DNA of 64,000 nt, taken from Tribonema minus (taxonomy: Eukaryota > Sar > Xanthophyceae > Tribonematales > Tribonemataceae). The translations under genes and the position numbers were made by a program. Shown piece after piece: positions 1 through 12,030 of the stretch; position 1 is the stretch's first letter, and each line of letters starts with the position of its first letter. Below the pieces are notes generated by a model. It worked only from the letters and a program-made list of their open reading frames with translations. It was not told the DNA's origin and did no database searches. The stretch is from positions 248,001 through 312,000 of the forward strand of contig JAFCMP010000555.1 in assembly GCA_017506865.1 (NCBI GenBank), in the 5' to 3' direction.

Positions 1-344
1 TCCCACGAAATGCACGTCCACCGATCAACGTTTGAGCATATTCAGGTATGGTGCATGCTTTCACAGCTGACCAATGGCGGTGCAACGCTACAGGAGGAGG
101 TTGCACAAAACTGCAGAGGTTCCACATTGCTTCGGCGTCGCCATGGAGGAGCTGGTTTGTGGCTCACGGCGCTTGCATGCGCCCACCGTGCAAGTGCCCG
201 ATGCGCATTGTGTCGGAAATCTCATCAGACACCATTTTTCAAAAGCGAATTGCCATTACGGCGCTATTGCTGTCGCCACGAGCGCTAACACCCCTGTTGC
301 GCCGCCGTCGCTGCCGCCGTTGCTGCTACTGCTCTTCCGTGCAG
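1..344. other. Start of window, upstream intron, no exon recognised
   Basis: This stretch precedes the first recognised raffinose synthase exon and ends in a pyrimidine-rich tract and gcag acceptor at 344. A short reading frame around 74-200 vaguely recalls a coding exon but shows no family motif, so it is left unassigned. Confidence 0.4.
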
Positions 345-3300
345 CGTGGAGATGTCGCGCGCTTATCACTACGCGCTCAGCAAGAGGTGCGCGCACCGCT
401 TCATGTATGCTCATGTGAGGGGGGGGGTCACAACCTTCATAATGTTTCACCCGGTTCATGTATGCTGATGGGCTTACAAAAGGGGGGGGTAGGGGGGGGA
501 GAGAGTCACAACTTTCATACTTGAATGTAGTTCATGTTTCACCTGGTTCGTGTACGCTCATGGGCTGTCAGGGGGGAGTTGGTGGGGGGGGGGGAGAGTC
601 ACAACGTTTACGCCATGTTTCACCTCACCGAGCAGATGGCAACTGCTGGGCTTTGGAATTGAAAATCACAGATGCGGACACCCGAGCGCCCGCTCGCTGC
701 GCGATGCATAGGGCTGAGGGTAGTTGTGATAAAGTCCTGTGGGACGCGAGTGGGGTTATGACAGGTTTACCTGCGCCTCAAGTGGCAGGCCGCTGGCATA
801 GTCACCTGCGCCAACCGCTGATAGGACTTGTTGAAGTTCCGCGTTCCGCGGCACCCCCACGAACATCAACTGCCGTGCCATCGCCAATCGCAACTTGATG
901 TGCTGCCGCTCTTCTTCCCCCCCCCCCCTCCTCCCCCCCCCCCCCCCCGGGGCGTCAGCCGCAAATCCGCGACACAGCGCACGGCAGGCAACAAACATCA
1001 ACTGCACCATTGCCTGAAACTTCAAGTGCAGACGCTCCGCCCCCGTTCTGTCCGCTGCTGCAGCGTCACGCGGCACTTCCTGGATAGTGACACTACGCGC
1101 GGCAGCCGATAAACGTACACGATATCATCGCCTGTGAAACTTCAAGTGAAACTTCAAGTGCTGACGCCCCCCCTTCTTTCCGCCGCCTGCTGCAGCGTCA
1201 CGCGGCACTTCCCCGACGGCGACACGGCGCGCGGCAGCGGCCGCGGCGGCCGCATCATCCACTGCATGTGCCACGACAACGAGATACTGCTGACGCTGCC
1301 GAGCTGCTACGCGCGACGCCCGCTCATCCGCGGCAGGTGCGCGCGGGCTGCTACTAGTTGAAGTTGAACTCACCTTACCCATGTTGAAGTTTTGTCTACT
1401 TCGCTCCTCCCTTGCGTTGTGGAGGGTGTCCCCCGCACCCACGGCGACATGACGCCAGCGCAGCTCTCGAGGTGGGCACAGGGTTGGTTGAATTCTCTCG
1501 AGGATGCACAGGGTGGCGTCAGCTGAAGCGCTCTCATGCATGCTACCTGCGGCACTCGTGCGCGTATTACTGCAGTGCGTACCAGGCCTGCTACAGCAGA
1601 GGCAGCTGACGCCTCAGCCGCCTTGTGATTCCCTTACGCCTTTGCCGCTGATTCAGCCTGTGCAACATGGCCCTGAAATTGCTCGTGCCAGCTGGACTGC
1701 CTGTGAGTTTTACATACTGAATACGGTGCGTCAGGTGCAACGGCATGGCAATCTGCTACAAGCCTCCGTGTTGCGAAGCGCGCTTGCCTGCTGCGCGCGT
1801 GTAACGCCGATCTCTACCCGAGCGCCGGAGTGCAAAGCGTGACCACGGCCCTGAGACGGCCCAACTGCGTTCGCATGTTGCATACCGATCACTGTGATGT
1901 CGCATGGCAATCGCACGACGCGATTCTGTTGCGACTTCTCTGGTGCCTGCAGCCACGACTTCTATGCGCGTGCCAGAGCGCAGGGCCTGAAGACAGCCTT
2001 GAGACAACCTGACTGTTTTCTTCTTGCGCTGATCACTGCGGTATTGCATGACAATCGCATGACTCTTGCAACGTGCGCTTGCGTGCCGTGTCGAGTGTGA
2101 CAGCATTGCAATCTAATCTGCGTGACGCCATTTTTCCTTCCTCTTGTCGACGCGACTTGTGCGCGCAGCGACGACTTCTACCCGCGCGACGAGGCGAGCC
2201 ACGGCAGTCACCTGTACAGCAACGCATTCAACGCGCTGCTCATTGGGCACTGCGGCCTGCAGGCAAGTCGCACCCTGCGCAGCGCCATGGCATTGAACTA
2301 TGCTGACATGCAGTACCTGCGCCGGGAGCGTCAGCTCTGCGCAACTCGATCTGAAAAAACGAACCACAAAGCTGAGGCACAAGAGCCACTTCGACAGCTG
2401 TATTCGTAAGGCTTTTGGGGTTCCCATTTGTATACCGACTACTGTCAGCAGTCAGCACGTCAGCGTAGCGGTGCGGGGCAGACGAGCGGACACGCGCTGC
2501 TAGCAGCTTGCGCGGTTTGAAGTCTGATGACGTGCTCGCTGCTGGAGTCGGCCACAGAAGCGCTGGACGGGTTCACGCACCACGCGCTCGCCGGGCTGCG
2601 TGTCGCGCGCCAACAGCCTGCAGTCGAAGTGTTCAACCTCAAGTTGAAGTTTGCACCTGTGCGTACACAAATTGCACGTGCGCCGTCCAGCGCGTGCAGG
2701 ACAGGGACATGTCCGAACGGCATCTGTCTCGAGCTCCCTTTTGCCCTGAACTTCAAGTTTCATGTCATTGTGATGCACCTTCACATCTCCGATCCACTTT
2801 GAACTTCACGCTGAACTTCCTCGTGACGCACCTTTCTTGCCGGTCCCTCACGCGTACAGGCCGTCACATTGTCGATATCTGCCCCCGGCCTTATTGCCAG
2901 CCCTTCCGCGCACGCTGTCAGTTTCTGATCTCTGCCCCCCCCGCACCCGCGCATGCGCAGGACTGGGACATGTTCCAGACGACGCTGGGCCCTGTGAGCT
3001 GGATGCACGCTGCGAGCCGCGCCATCAGCGGCGGCCCCGTGTACATCAGCGACAGGCCCGGCGCGCACGACACCGACATACTCAAGCGCATTGTGCTGGA
3101 GGTACGGTCTGCTTTCTGCTTGCGTGGCGGTTCAGCTATACATTCTGATCAGTCGCGGCACTCTATCTACTGGGTGTGTGTGCGTGCTTGCGGCAGGGGG
3201 GGGGGCGGGGGGGCTAGAGCTGGAGTCAGTTGATGATTCCCGTTCTTTGCTCACTGGCGTAATTCTTAAAAGTGCACCGTGCGTGAGTAATGGCACGGTC

Positions 3301-3958
3301 ATTTCATGTACATCAGCGGCAGGCCCAGCGCGCGCACGACACCGACATGCTCAAGCGCATCGTGCTAGAGGTGCGGCAGCCGCGCTTTTCCGCCTGCGTG
3401 TCGATGACCGGGGTGCAGCTACGCGCCCGGCGCGGCAATGGCAATCAATGTACTGGGTGTGCGTGTGTGCTTGTAGCGGGGGGGGGGGTGGGGGGTGGGG
3501 GGGGGGGTCACAGGTGGGATCGGGGTTGATAATTTCCGTTCTTTGATTGCTGGCGTAATTCAAGCGCACCGTGTGAGAGTTATGGCGTAATCACCCACAT
3601 GTAACATTTTAATTTATTAAACAGTTCCAGCGTGAAGAGCCGGGGCCAATCGGTCTGTCGGGGGTGTGTGTGCCTTTAAATGCTGGTTTGTGGCCAGGGG
3701 GAGGGGGGGTGTCAGAGCTGGAGTCAAGATTGACGATTTCCATTCTTTGATCACTGGCGTAATTCAAGCGCACCGTGCGTGAGGTATGGCACGGTTACTG
3801 TCATGTACACCAATGACAGGCGCAGCGCGCACGACGCCGACATTCTCAAGCGCACCGTGCTGGAGGTATGGTATGCTTTCGTGTTGCGCGCTACATTCGC
3901 CATGCGCTGATCGCCAGCGATTTTCGGTCGATTGATTGATCAGACTTATACTGGAGGG

Positions 3959-3998
<40 letters not shown>

Positions 3999-6900
3999 CT
4001 AGAGTTGGGGCAGATGAACCTAAATTCCTTATCAGTATGAGATGCATCACCAGCGCAGCGCTGCCCCTACACAGCATGTACCACGGTGCTTTGAAGGTAC
4101 CCTTTGATGATGATTTTTGATGCACGACTTACCTACTGGCGTGTGTATGCGGCCTCCCTGACGCCCCCCCCCCCCCCCTCCCCCTTGCCCCCCTCACTGC
4201 AGGACGGCGGCATTCTGCGGCCCGTCCAGAACGCCATGCCGGCGGCGCGCACGCTGTTTGACAACCCACAGACGCAAGGCGGCGGCCTCCTCACGCTCTG
4301 GAACGAGAACCCCGCGCCCGGGCATGGCGTCCTCGGTGCGTCACCAGTTGAAGTTTCCAGACAGAGACATGCCACTTGTGTGCGTGGTTCGTGGGGAGGT
4401 GTTTTATGTTGCTTCCTGCGGTTCAGAGTTTGACTTTGCACATGATGCCTGAAACCATTAGTGCACTATGCACAGCACTTCGCGCTTTGGAAGCACCCGA
4501 GCTCTCGCCGTTTCCACGCACAGTAATGCGCGCGCGCCTTCCTGTTTGACATGGCCACTGGAAGCGGCAGCAGATGCACCACCTTTGATGACCTTTGCAT
4601 ATTGCAGTTGCCTGCTGCATTGCCTCGCACAGTGTGTTGCTCTCCTTGCGGGCATACCTCTTCTAGTGACTGTGCCACGCCCTCATTTCCCTGCAGCATT
4701 GCCTCGTGCAGTAGGATGATGTTATTTGCACAGGTGCCTTTAACACCCGATGTAGCCCTCGACACCAGCAGCAGCCGCTACCCCAACTATGGGGGGGAAA
4801 ACTTCTCAACACTATTGTGCTCCACTTACATTACATACATGACGCCATACTTCGAAGTACATCTTTTTTCGCCATCACTCTTGACCTCCTTGCCGTTTGC
4901 GGTGTTTCGTGCCCACCTTTTACATCCAATCATATAGCCCTCGGCACCAGCAGTAGCAGCCGCTACCGCCCTCCTGACTTCACCACCCCTAATATCCTCA
5001 TCGTCGTATGATGCACGGAAACGAATCAATAGATTGTAGCGCTCTACTAGTAGATGACAAGGAGTGGTTAGCCGCAAGTGCCTTCCACCAATAACCGTGG
5101 TCGCCGCTGCATGCATGCCGTGCACGCAGGCGCGTTCAACATCCGCGGCAGCGCGCGGATTCAGCAGCAGGCGCGCTGCATTGCCTCGCGCCATATGTTG
5201 CCGCCCCTTGCTCACGCGCCTTCGACGTCCGGCCTAGCCCTTGAAACCAGTAGCAGGCGCTACGGCCCCCACCAACTTTACCCACCTAACCTCCTCGCCG
5301 TATGATGCACCTCGCGCGTGCAGGCGCGTTCGACATTCAGTATAGCCCTCGCCATCAGACACTCGCACAGGCGCCTTACACATTCGGTTTAGCCTTCAGA
5401 ACCAGCACCTGGCGCTCCCCCCCCTCCCCCCCCCCCCCCCCCCCCTTCCAACTTCACCACCCCTAACCACCCCCTTGCTGCATGATACATGTCATGCGTG
5501 CAGGCGCGTTTAACATCCGCGGCAGCGCATGGAACCAGCAGCGGCGCGCGTACGCGTTCAACTCCGCCAGCCCGGATCGCGCGCGCGAGGAGATCAGGGG
5601 GTCTCTGAGCCCCCGTGACTGCAACGTCCTGATCAAGCAGACGCGGCGCCCGAGACACGTGAGTCTCAATCTGGGTGTCAGTAAGCCTCAATTTAGTATC
5701 AGGTGGCATCATGCTCAGTCTGTGAGCATCAGCAAGTCTGAATCTGAGAGTTTGTAATGGCGTCGCGCCGTGGGCGCAATGCGGCCATGAAATCGGAGTG
5801 TGGCTGGCTTACAAGGTGGCTGTCGTGTCATGTGTTGTTTAGGGTTAGGGTTAGTGGCGTGCCTCTCCATGCACCCTCTGTTACCCCCAGTGCATGATGA
5901 TCATGAATCGTTGTGTTTTCACGAGTGTGCGGCTCGTGACGCCACTTGGCTCATTATGGTGTTCCAGAGTGTGCAGCTCGCAACCCTCCTTCCACTACGA
6001 CTCTGCCTAGGCTCGCCTCACCACTCTGCGCTCATGTGATCTTGCACGCTCCACAATACCTGTTCAGGTTGAAGTTGCTAACATCAAGTGACTCTCCGCA
6101 CACTTCCGCAACACGCCCCAGGACCACCCCCTAAAGACGCCCCACGCGCACGCCACCCCCGCCGTCATGGAAGCGGCGGCGGCGGAGGCAGCGGCCGCCG
6201 CCGCCGCCGCGGACGAGAACGAGATCTTTGCCATGTACCTGCACCGCCGTGGCAAGCTGCTGCTGCTGCGCCTGAGCGACGAAGTGCCGATCGCGCTGGG
6301 CGCGTCGCAGTTTGAGCTGGCGGCAATCGCGCGCGTCACGACGCTGCCAGGTGCGCATCCTACCCCCCCCCCCCCCGTGCACATGCGCAGCATACTTTGA
6401 AGTGCGTGTCACGGCGCTGCCAAGTGCGCATCCTGCCCCCCCCCCTTCACATGTGCAGCGTACTCTGAAGTGCGTGTGGTGGCCCTGGCTTTCATGCGCA
6501 CGCTGTCACCAGCCTACATGTTGTAGCACCCCTTGTTGCAGGTGCATGTTTGTATGCAAGAGCGGGAATGTGCCACAGCGCAAGCCCATGGCGACCTGTA
6601 GTAGCATGGGCTGCACTGTTGGAAGGCACCGTGATGTGCCGCAGCAGGGAGCAAACTGTAGCACAAAGTGTGGAGGTGTTGTCATAAGCAGTGCACGGCT
6701 GGTAATACTGCACCGCGGCCAGCCTGAAGCTGATGACGCATGCAGGACTGCGAAGCAGTGTGGGCACCATGCACTTGTAGGTGTCAAAGTTAGCCTTCAG
6801 AGGCTCAAATCTGCAGTCATCGTAGATGAATGCGTACAATTGCACTACATCATCTCACCCAACCAGGACTTGGCCAGGTTCACCTCTGATCCAGCGGGCC

Positions 6901-7394
6901 TGGCGGGCACAAAAGGCTGCATACGTTGTATCTGCCTGCCGAACCTCACTTCCAACTACTTCAACTTCGCCCCCGCAGGCAAAGCGGGCGTGCGCTGGGC
7001 GAGCGTCGGCCTCGCGGACATGTTCAACGCCGGCGGCGCAGTCCTCGCGGAACGCTCCTCCGCCGCGCAGAACGGCGCCGCGACAACGCTCAGCATCGAC
7101 CTCAAGGGCGCCGGCCGCTTCCTCGCGCATTGCAGCGTGCGCCCGACCAGCGTGACGCTTGATGGCGAAGAGCTGGCGTTTACGCACGGGCCGGCGGTGG
7201 CGCGCCCATACAGTGCCGCCGCTGCCGCCGCCGCCGCCGCCGCCAGGGCAAAGTATGCGGAAGCGGGTGGCGGCGACGATGTCGCGCCGCCGCCACCCGG
7301 GGTGCCCGCACTTGAAGTTGAAGTTCCAGCGGGCTACGCGGGGACGGCGCGTCGTCTTCAAGTGATGTGGAGCACTGCTGCGCCTCGGCAGTAG
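345..7394 (+). CDS. Raffinose synthase / alkaline alpha-galactosidase family protein (GH36), 3' part, 5' end outside the window
   Basis: Exons by eye: 345-386, 1196-1336, 2169-2262, 2961-3101, 4203-4335, 5504-5658, 6137-6350 (or from 6122), 6979-7394 (TAG); phases agree at every junction. Joined, they follow the raffinose synthase/Sip1 pattern: VEMSRAYHYALSKSVTRHF, then IIHCMCHD, then RGSDDFYPRDEASH, which in GH36 enzymes carries the acid/base Asp, then DWDMFQ, HAASRAISGGPVYISDRPG, LLTLWNEN, GAFNIRGSAWNQQ, and a C-terminal beta domain with GLADMFNAGGAV. The family transfers or hydrolyses galactosyl units of raffinose-type oligosaccharides; which activity applies here cannot be told. The nucleophile motif (KVDxQ) would lie in exons left of the window. 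The last exon carries an Ala/Gly/Pro-rich insertion near 7210-7330 that is longer than usual. The intron after 2262 has a GC donor. The family call is firm; the exact start of the exon at 6122/6137 is not. Confidence 0.88.
387..1195 (+). repeat. Intron with tandem decayed copies of flanking sequence
   Basis: The unit following the donor at 387 (containing ttcatgtatgctcatg and a G-run followed by gtcacaac) recurs near 450-500, 525-600 and 600-620. Near 1056-1110 there is a decayed copy of the 5' end of the exon at 1196, including its tgcag acceptor, with an internal stop. Another weak copy may lie near 945-985. C-runs sit at about 919-950 and 1167-1174, ahead of the acceptor. Confidence 0.6.
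3304..3867 (+). repeat. Two downstream copies of the 3' end of the 2961-3101 exon
   Basis: The 3' end of the exon (from tgtacatcagcg to the GAG|gt donor at 3101) is repeated at 3304-3372 (ending gtgctagag then gtgcgg) and 3802-3867 (ending gtgctggag then gtatgg). Both keep a GT donor. The first copy carries a 2-nt insertion that breaks the frame. The copies lie inside the following intron, separated by G-runs. Confidence 0.8.
3960..3995 (+). repeat. Uninterrupted poly-G tract of about 36 nt
   Basis: A single G homopolymer inside a raffinose synthase intron, the longest in the window. It could form G-quadruplex structure. Its exact length is likely to be unreliable in any sequencing technology. 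Confidence 0.9.
5105..5350 (+). repeat. Upstream copies of the 5' end of the 5504-5658 exon
   Basis: The start of the exon (gtgcag then GCGCGTTCAACATCCGCGGCAG) is repeated at about 5128-5185, where AFNIRGSA is still readable, and more weakly at 5318-5350. A longer unit including tagccctc-accagcagc is repeated near 4748-4800, 4936-4965, 5230-5270 and 5390-5410. All lie in the preceding intron. Confidence 0.75.
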
Positions 7395-8590
7395 GTGCAT
7401 GAAGTGACGCCCCGTATGCAGCGGAAACTTGTGCACGTTGTGCGGCAACAGGGAAGAAGGGGGGGGGTGGCACTGTGCCTTTGCACTGCAGCCTGCCGGT
7501 TGCTTCGAGGCACGCCTGGTGATCCGTCGGCTGCTGCTGCGGTTGCCTTCTCAGAGACGCTGCAACATCATGTAGCAGCAATGTTGCGCCGAGAGCTCAG
7601 AGGGGAGGCCACTGAACGTGCGGGGAAAGAGAAAGAGCGTTGTGTGAGTCGGCTGTCGCAGCGGCGTGCGCGCGCTGCCGGCAGCCGCCGCAAGCCGCTG
7701 GTAATCGGAATACACGCGCTGGTATGTAGCGGTTGGTAACGCTGTCTTCAGCCAAGGTCTGTGGCGCTTGGCCCCGGGGAAAATGGGAGCATACATCATC
7801 ATTACGGGGATTGGATGCAGGGGGGTGGGTGGGATTGAGGGGGTTTCGGCACACGCTCCGATGTGCCATGTGAATACTTCCCGGCTATAGAGGGGGGGCG
7901 GGGGCGCCCCCTGTGCTGCTGATTGCCCGCGACTAGCGCGCGCCTCATTGGCTGATGCAGAAGACTGATGGCGCAGGGTTCTTGGGAGGGTACTCTGTGA
8001 CCCGGGGGCCCGAGTGGGCATGTGTTTTAAGCCAGCAGCACACTGCGCGCGCCCAACCCCCCACTGCGGGGGGGCTTGTTAGTAGCAGTAGAGGTCATCA
8101 CACCCGCGTTTTTAGCCGCTGGCACGCATGTATGTTTATGTGGGGAGCGGCGCGGGCCACTGTGGAAATTTCCTGCGTCGCTGTATTTTCTGGTTCAGGA
8201 GCACTTGAGGGCGGAATGGCGACGCTTTGCATCATTGTCTGTGGTGCTGCTGCTCTGTGTCTTTGCTTGGTGCTTTACGCAATGGGTGCAACTGATTGCC
8301 TTTGGATTGCGCTGACATGTTTGCAGCTGCGAGGCAACACCCGCCAAGCCAGTTTCATGGGTAGAGTTTCTGTCGACTTGAATACGAGCGCCAACGTGCG
8401 CCGCCTCAATTCTCCTGCACAGTCCTGGTGCTGGAAGCTTGTAGAAGATGCAGTCGGACGTGAAGTGTGTGGCACCCAGTGGGATTTCAACTTGGTAGGT
8501 CTGCAATATCCCTGTTGTCATCATGAGGGTGCAAAAAGGAGACTGAGTTGCTCAGGCCATGGAGGGGGAGGGGGGGGGAGGGGTTATTTG
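7395..8590. other. Intergenic, no supported gene
   Basis: This lies downstream of the raffinose synthase stop codon. The open frames here have no family signature, and the longest (+, 7955-8716) runs into the repeat that begins near 8600, so I do not call a gene. Confidence 0.5.
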
Positions 8591-8599
8591 CTTCTGTAT

Positions 8600-9335
8600 A
8601 CGTATAGCGGCAGGAAGGAGAGATGTGCACGCCAGATCAGTGCTGCAGAACGCGCGTCAGCAGCACTCTCAATGCCACATTCAGCAACAAGGGCAGTTTG
8701 CCTTACAAGCTCCTGAACACCACACACACATGACTGCAGGACGCTCGTGTTACCACTGTCCCCTGGCACCCCCATCTACATATCCTCCATCTCCGGGGGG
8801 CTGAAAGCACGGAAATATGTATCCAGTCGACTATCATATCTCAGTCCAATCAGATGTGTAATTTTGCACTTGACACAGCATGTTTTAAAGGACTAGGTCA
8901 GTGCGCTCTTGAGGCTGTCTGTTAATCGGTGGGGCCGAAGATAGACCTATCTGAGTCTCGACCTAATGGTTTTTTTTTCTCGGTCGATTTTCGACGACAC
9001 ACACACCCTTGGGGTTTGGCTGTTCCACACAAGTTCATTCACTGCAGTAAAGTTATCTTATCCCGAGAGTGAAGCCATGCTGCTGGTCTGCAGCTGCAGC
9101 GAAGCCACGTTGCTGCCTGCAATCAACCTCACTTTGCATTGCAGCATTTGATTCCCAGCACACCGTCTTTCATCCTTCAGAGCCGTCGGATGTGGCTTTC
9201 TCGACAAGTGAGTATGCTGACATGTAGCTGCCAACAGACATCCCCATCAATCAGACAAGCGCGTCGCATGCGTGCCGCGCAACATGTGCTTATGCCCTGT
9301 CAGTCTCACTTTGTCGGCCACACGCACACAACTGT
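8600..9335. mobile_element. Dispersed repeat, direct copy I
   Basis: Shares long stretches with 10505-11180 in the same order: a block around acgcgcgtcagcagcactc and gccacattcagcaacaaggg, then ctcgaggctgtctgt with a T-run, then gaagccatgctgctggtctg, then the block around cagagccgtcggatgt and gagtatgctgac. The two copies differ by many substitutions, so the duplication is not recent. No terminal repeat or coding domain is evident. Confidence 0.75.
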
Positions 9336-9584
9336 TACCGCACACAGTGACAGAATCCCCCATTTTGGTCCAGTCAGATTGGTGACTATGCCTATTTCTC
9401 ATTGCTGGAACTGGCTTGCGATTGTGCCTATTTCTAATTGCTGGAACTGGCTTGCGACGTCAGAGGAAGCTGCTGTACTCAGGCTCTGGTAGACTTAATT
9501 CAGTGCACATAGTCTACAACGCTTATGGATCAGGTGGTGCGGGGACTACATGCTTGGACACCTCTTTAGTCAAACGTGTCACCA

Positions 9585-9640
9585 CCATGCTTAGATGCCA
9601 TTCATCTGGGCTTTTTCCACGCCCTGAGCGACAATTGATA
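9585..9640 (+). mobile_element. Short retroelement 3'-tail fragment
   Basis: Contains the stretch around cattcatctgggc then ccctgagcgacaat, matching the tail of the endonuclease-bearing element at 57846-57970 (opposite strand) and the copies at 14630-14765 and 63845-63995. Read as a 5'-truncated retroelement end. Confidence 0.55.
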
Positions 9641-9689
9641 ACAGTACCATCACATTTGCAAGTCTGTACTCTCTGTCAGCATGGGAATG

Positions 9690-9800
9690 ACTAGGTCAGC
9701 GCGCTCTCGAGGCTGTCTGTAAATTGACATGGCCGAAGATCAAGCCCTATCTGGGTCACACATGTTTTTTTTTTTCTCCCCGATATTTTTCGAAGTCCTG
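9690..9800. repeat. Third, partial copy of the 8600/10505 repeat
   Basis: Only the segment around gcgctctcgaggctgtctgt, gccgaagatcaagccctat and the following T-run is present. It matches about 8890-8990 and 10765-10860. Confidence 0.7.
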
Positions 9801-9834
9801 GTGGGCTGTTCATTAAAACATCACTTGTGAAGGT

Positions 9835-10505
9835 CTCATCTGTAGCGAATGCATACTAGTAGGTTCACACACTGCCTATCGACAACGAACATCGAGTGCT
9901 GCAACAGTTATGCCACCAGTTTTCCACGTTGAGAATCATATGGTCCTTGAACCATGTCCCCCTGACCTGTGCGAGCTCACATATTATTTGGAGTGGCTAC
10001 TAGTAGTATGCACATGCATGCATTTGCCCATGGTGAAAGTGTACTTCGAAGTATCGCCTTCCTGGTGGACAAGTAGGGTAGGCAGGGCATGTGACAACGC
10101 TGGACAATACCAATGTATCTGCCCCGCCATATTGCAGTCACTGGCATACTTCGAAGTACATGAATGTGTGCCTCGTGATGCTTTGCATGTTCCACCCGTG
10201 GTCTGCTCACTGCTGTGCCATACGCGCTGATATTGCCCGTATCCTTGAAACAAACACAACTTGAATGCTGCACTGCCTTGTGCTTGACTGCAATGTCCTG
10301 CTGATGTGGCACTGGTCGTGCATGACCTGAATCAATTTCGACCTGATTGACCGTAGGTTATGACCTCGTGCACTCCACACCCAACACCATTGCCCATCCT
10401 GCAGCATTCACCGCAGCTTGGCCCTGCCAGTGCTCAGATCAGGGTTTCTGTTGCGTGAGACGCCCGCCGTCGAATATCATTCCCTTGTATATGGGGGCAG
10501 GACGG
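9835..10505 (+). mobile_element. Decayed fragment of a Helitron-like element
   Basis: Matches 59860-60635 over most of its length: catctgtagcgaatgcat, ggtccttgaaccatgtcccc, tttgcccatggt, ctgctcactgctgtgccata, ttgaccgtaggtta and ctgcagcattcaccgcagc occur in the same order. The short frame with LEPCPPDLCELTYYLEWL is the counterpart of LEPCPPELSELTYLEQLL in the longer copy. Stops and shifts show it is dead. The copy ends where direct repeat copy II begins, so the two may belong to one larger element. Confidence 0.7.
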
Positions 10506-11180
10506 AGGGTGTGCACGCCAGACCAGGTGGTGCTGCAGAAACGCGCGTCAGCAGCACTCAATGCCACATTCAGCAACAAGGGCAGTCTCAATTACACGCT
10601 CCTGGCCACCACACACACATGACTGCAGGACAACGCGTGCAACCACTTGTCCCTGGCACCCTACGTATCCTCCACCAGGGGGGCGAAAAAGGGGGGCATG
10701 GAAATATGCATGGTGTCTGTGTCCAGTCAGGTGCGTAGTTTGCGAAGAATGCCAATGGTGAAGGATTAGGTCAGTGCGCTCTCGAGGCTGTCTGTAAATC
10801 GACGGGGGCCGAAGATCGAGCCCTATCTGAGTCAGGCCCATGTTTTTTGTCTCCGGGACTGTTCAACAAATCACTGGTGTGAAGCCATGTGAAGCCAGTA
10901 GTGAAGCCGTGCTGCTGGTCTGCACCTGCAGTAAAGCCATGCTGCTGGTCTGCGATCAACCTTACATTTCATTGCAGCATTTGAGTTGCAGCATTCAGTT
11001 TCCAGCGTCGTATTTTTCATCACTCAGAGCCGTCAGATGTAGGTTTCTTGACAATGAGTATGCTGACGTTTGCTGCCGAAGGGCATCCCCAATCATCACA
11101 CCAGCGCTTTGCATGCGTGCTGCGCAGCAGAGCACATTTGTTAAGGCATGTCACGTCACTGTGATTCTGTTGCATCTGCA
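10505..11180. mobile_element. Dispersed repeat, direct copy II
   Basis: Counterpart of 8600-9335, displaced by about 1.9 kb in the same orientation. It joins directly to the Helitron-like fragment at 9835-10505. Confidence 0.75.
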
Positions 11181-12030
11181 TCAGTGGCAAGTGTGTGTGT
11201 GACTGGTGTGATGTCTCCTCCATGTGGCTAGGGCACACAATGATCTTGATGGTGGGCCTAAGCCGCAAGCTACTCAATTTTTAGAACTTGCAGATGAATG
11301 CATGAACTCTTGATTCACGCGCAAGCGAGCATGTTTTCGCGCCGTATTGCCTCTGTCCCAACCTGCACGTGCAAATGAGGGCAGCTTGCACAGAAGCACC
11401 ATGAATCCAGACACAAAGACGGCACAGATAGGCTTTACATTGTATTACTTGGGCTTGCACACACATTTACTTGGGGCTGTGTACAACCCGAACCACCAAA
11501 CATACCTCATCACCCTCCCGCCGGTACCTAAATCTAATAGGACCCCCAGTTAACGCAACCCTTGCGCGCGCTGCGGTGTGAACGACGGAAGGCTTGCATA
11601 CGCCGCAACACACAACGGCACAGCGTACGGCCTACATGTGCAACTGAGGCTGACAGACCAGGCAGCACTCGATCCGTACACACGCCAGTACTGAACACGC
11701 AGCGCCGGTGCGCGCAACGCTGCTGAGCTGCCTTGCTGCTTTGCGCCATCCGATGCGGCAGCAGCGGCAGAGCGCAGCTGCATGGCAGCGCTGGAGTTGA
11801 TGTCCACACGACCACACGACTTGATCGTTGATTCCGGGCAGCTGTCCCATCCTACGGGCGTCAGAGAAGCACTGGCGCATCCGTTGCGCGCAAGCACCGC
11901 CTTGCTCGCGCCGAATGTACATCTAGGCACTGCCGCTGCTGCCGCTACTGCTCGCTGCGCACATAGGCGGTGGCTCCCGGTGGCATGCTTCCGCTGCGCT
12001 CTGCTTCCCTCGCCGTTGCATGTGCGAGGC
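11181..12030. other. Intergenic, between repeat cluster and CYP51 3' end
   Basis: I see no gene. Reading frames on the minus strand here (up to 219 aa) overlap the CYP51 last exon in another frame and are low-complexity. Confidence 0.5.

Noticed and set aside
74-345. Additional raffinose synthase exon
   Set aside because: A frame resembling FGVAMEEL is present near 140-160, but no conserved motif or phase-matched junction could be established.
7955-8716. 253-aa plus-strand frame with a hydrophobic centre
   Set aside because: Runs into a dispersed repeat, has no homologous frame in the other repeat copy and no recognisable family.
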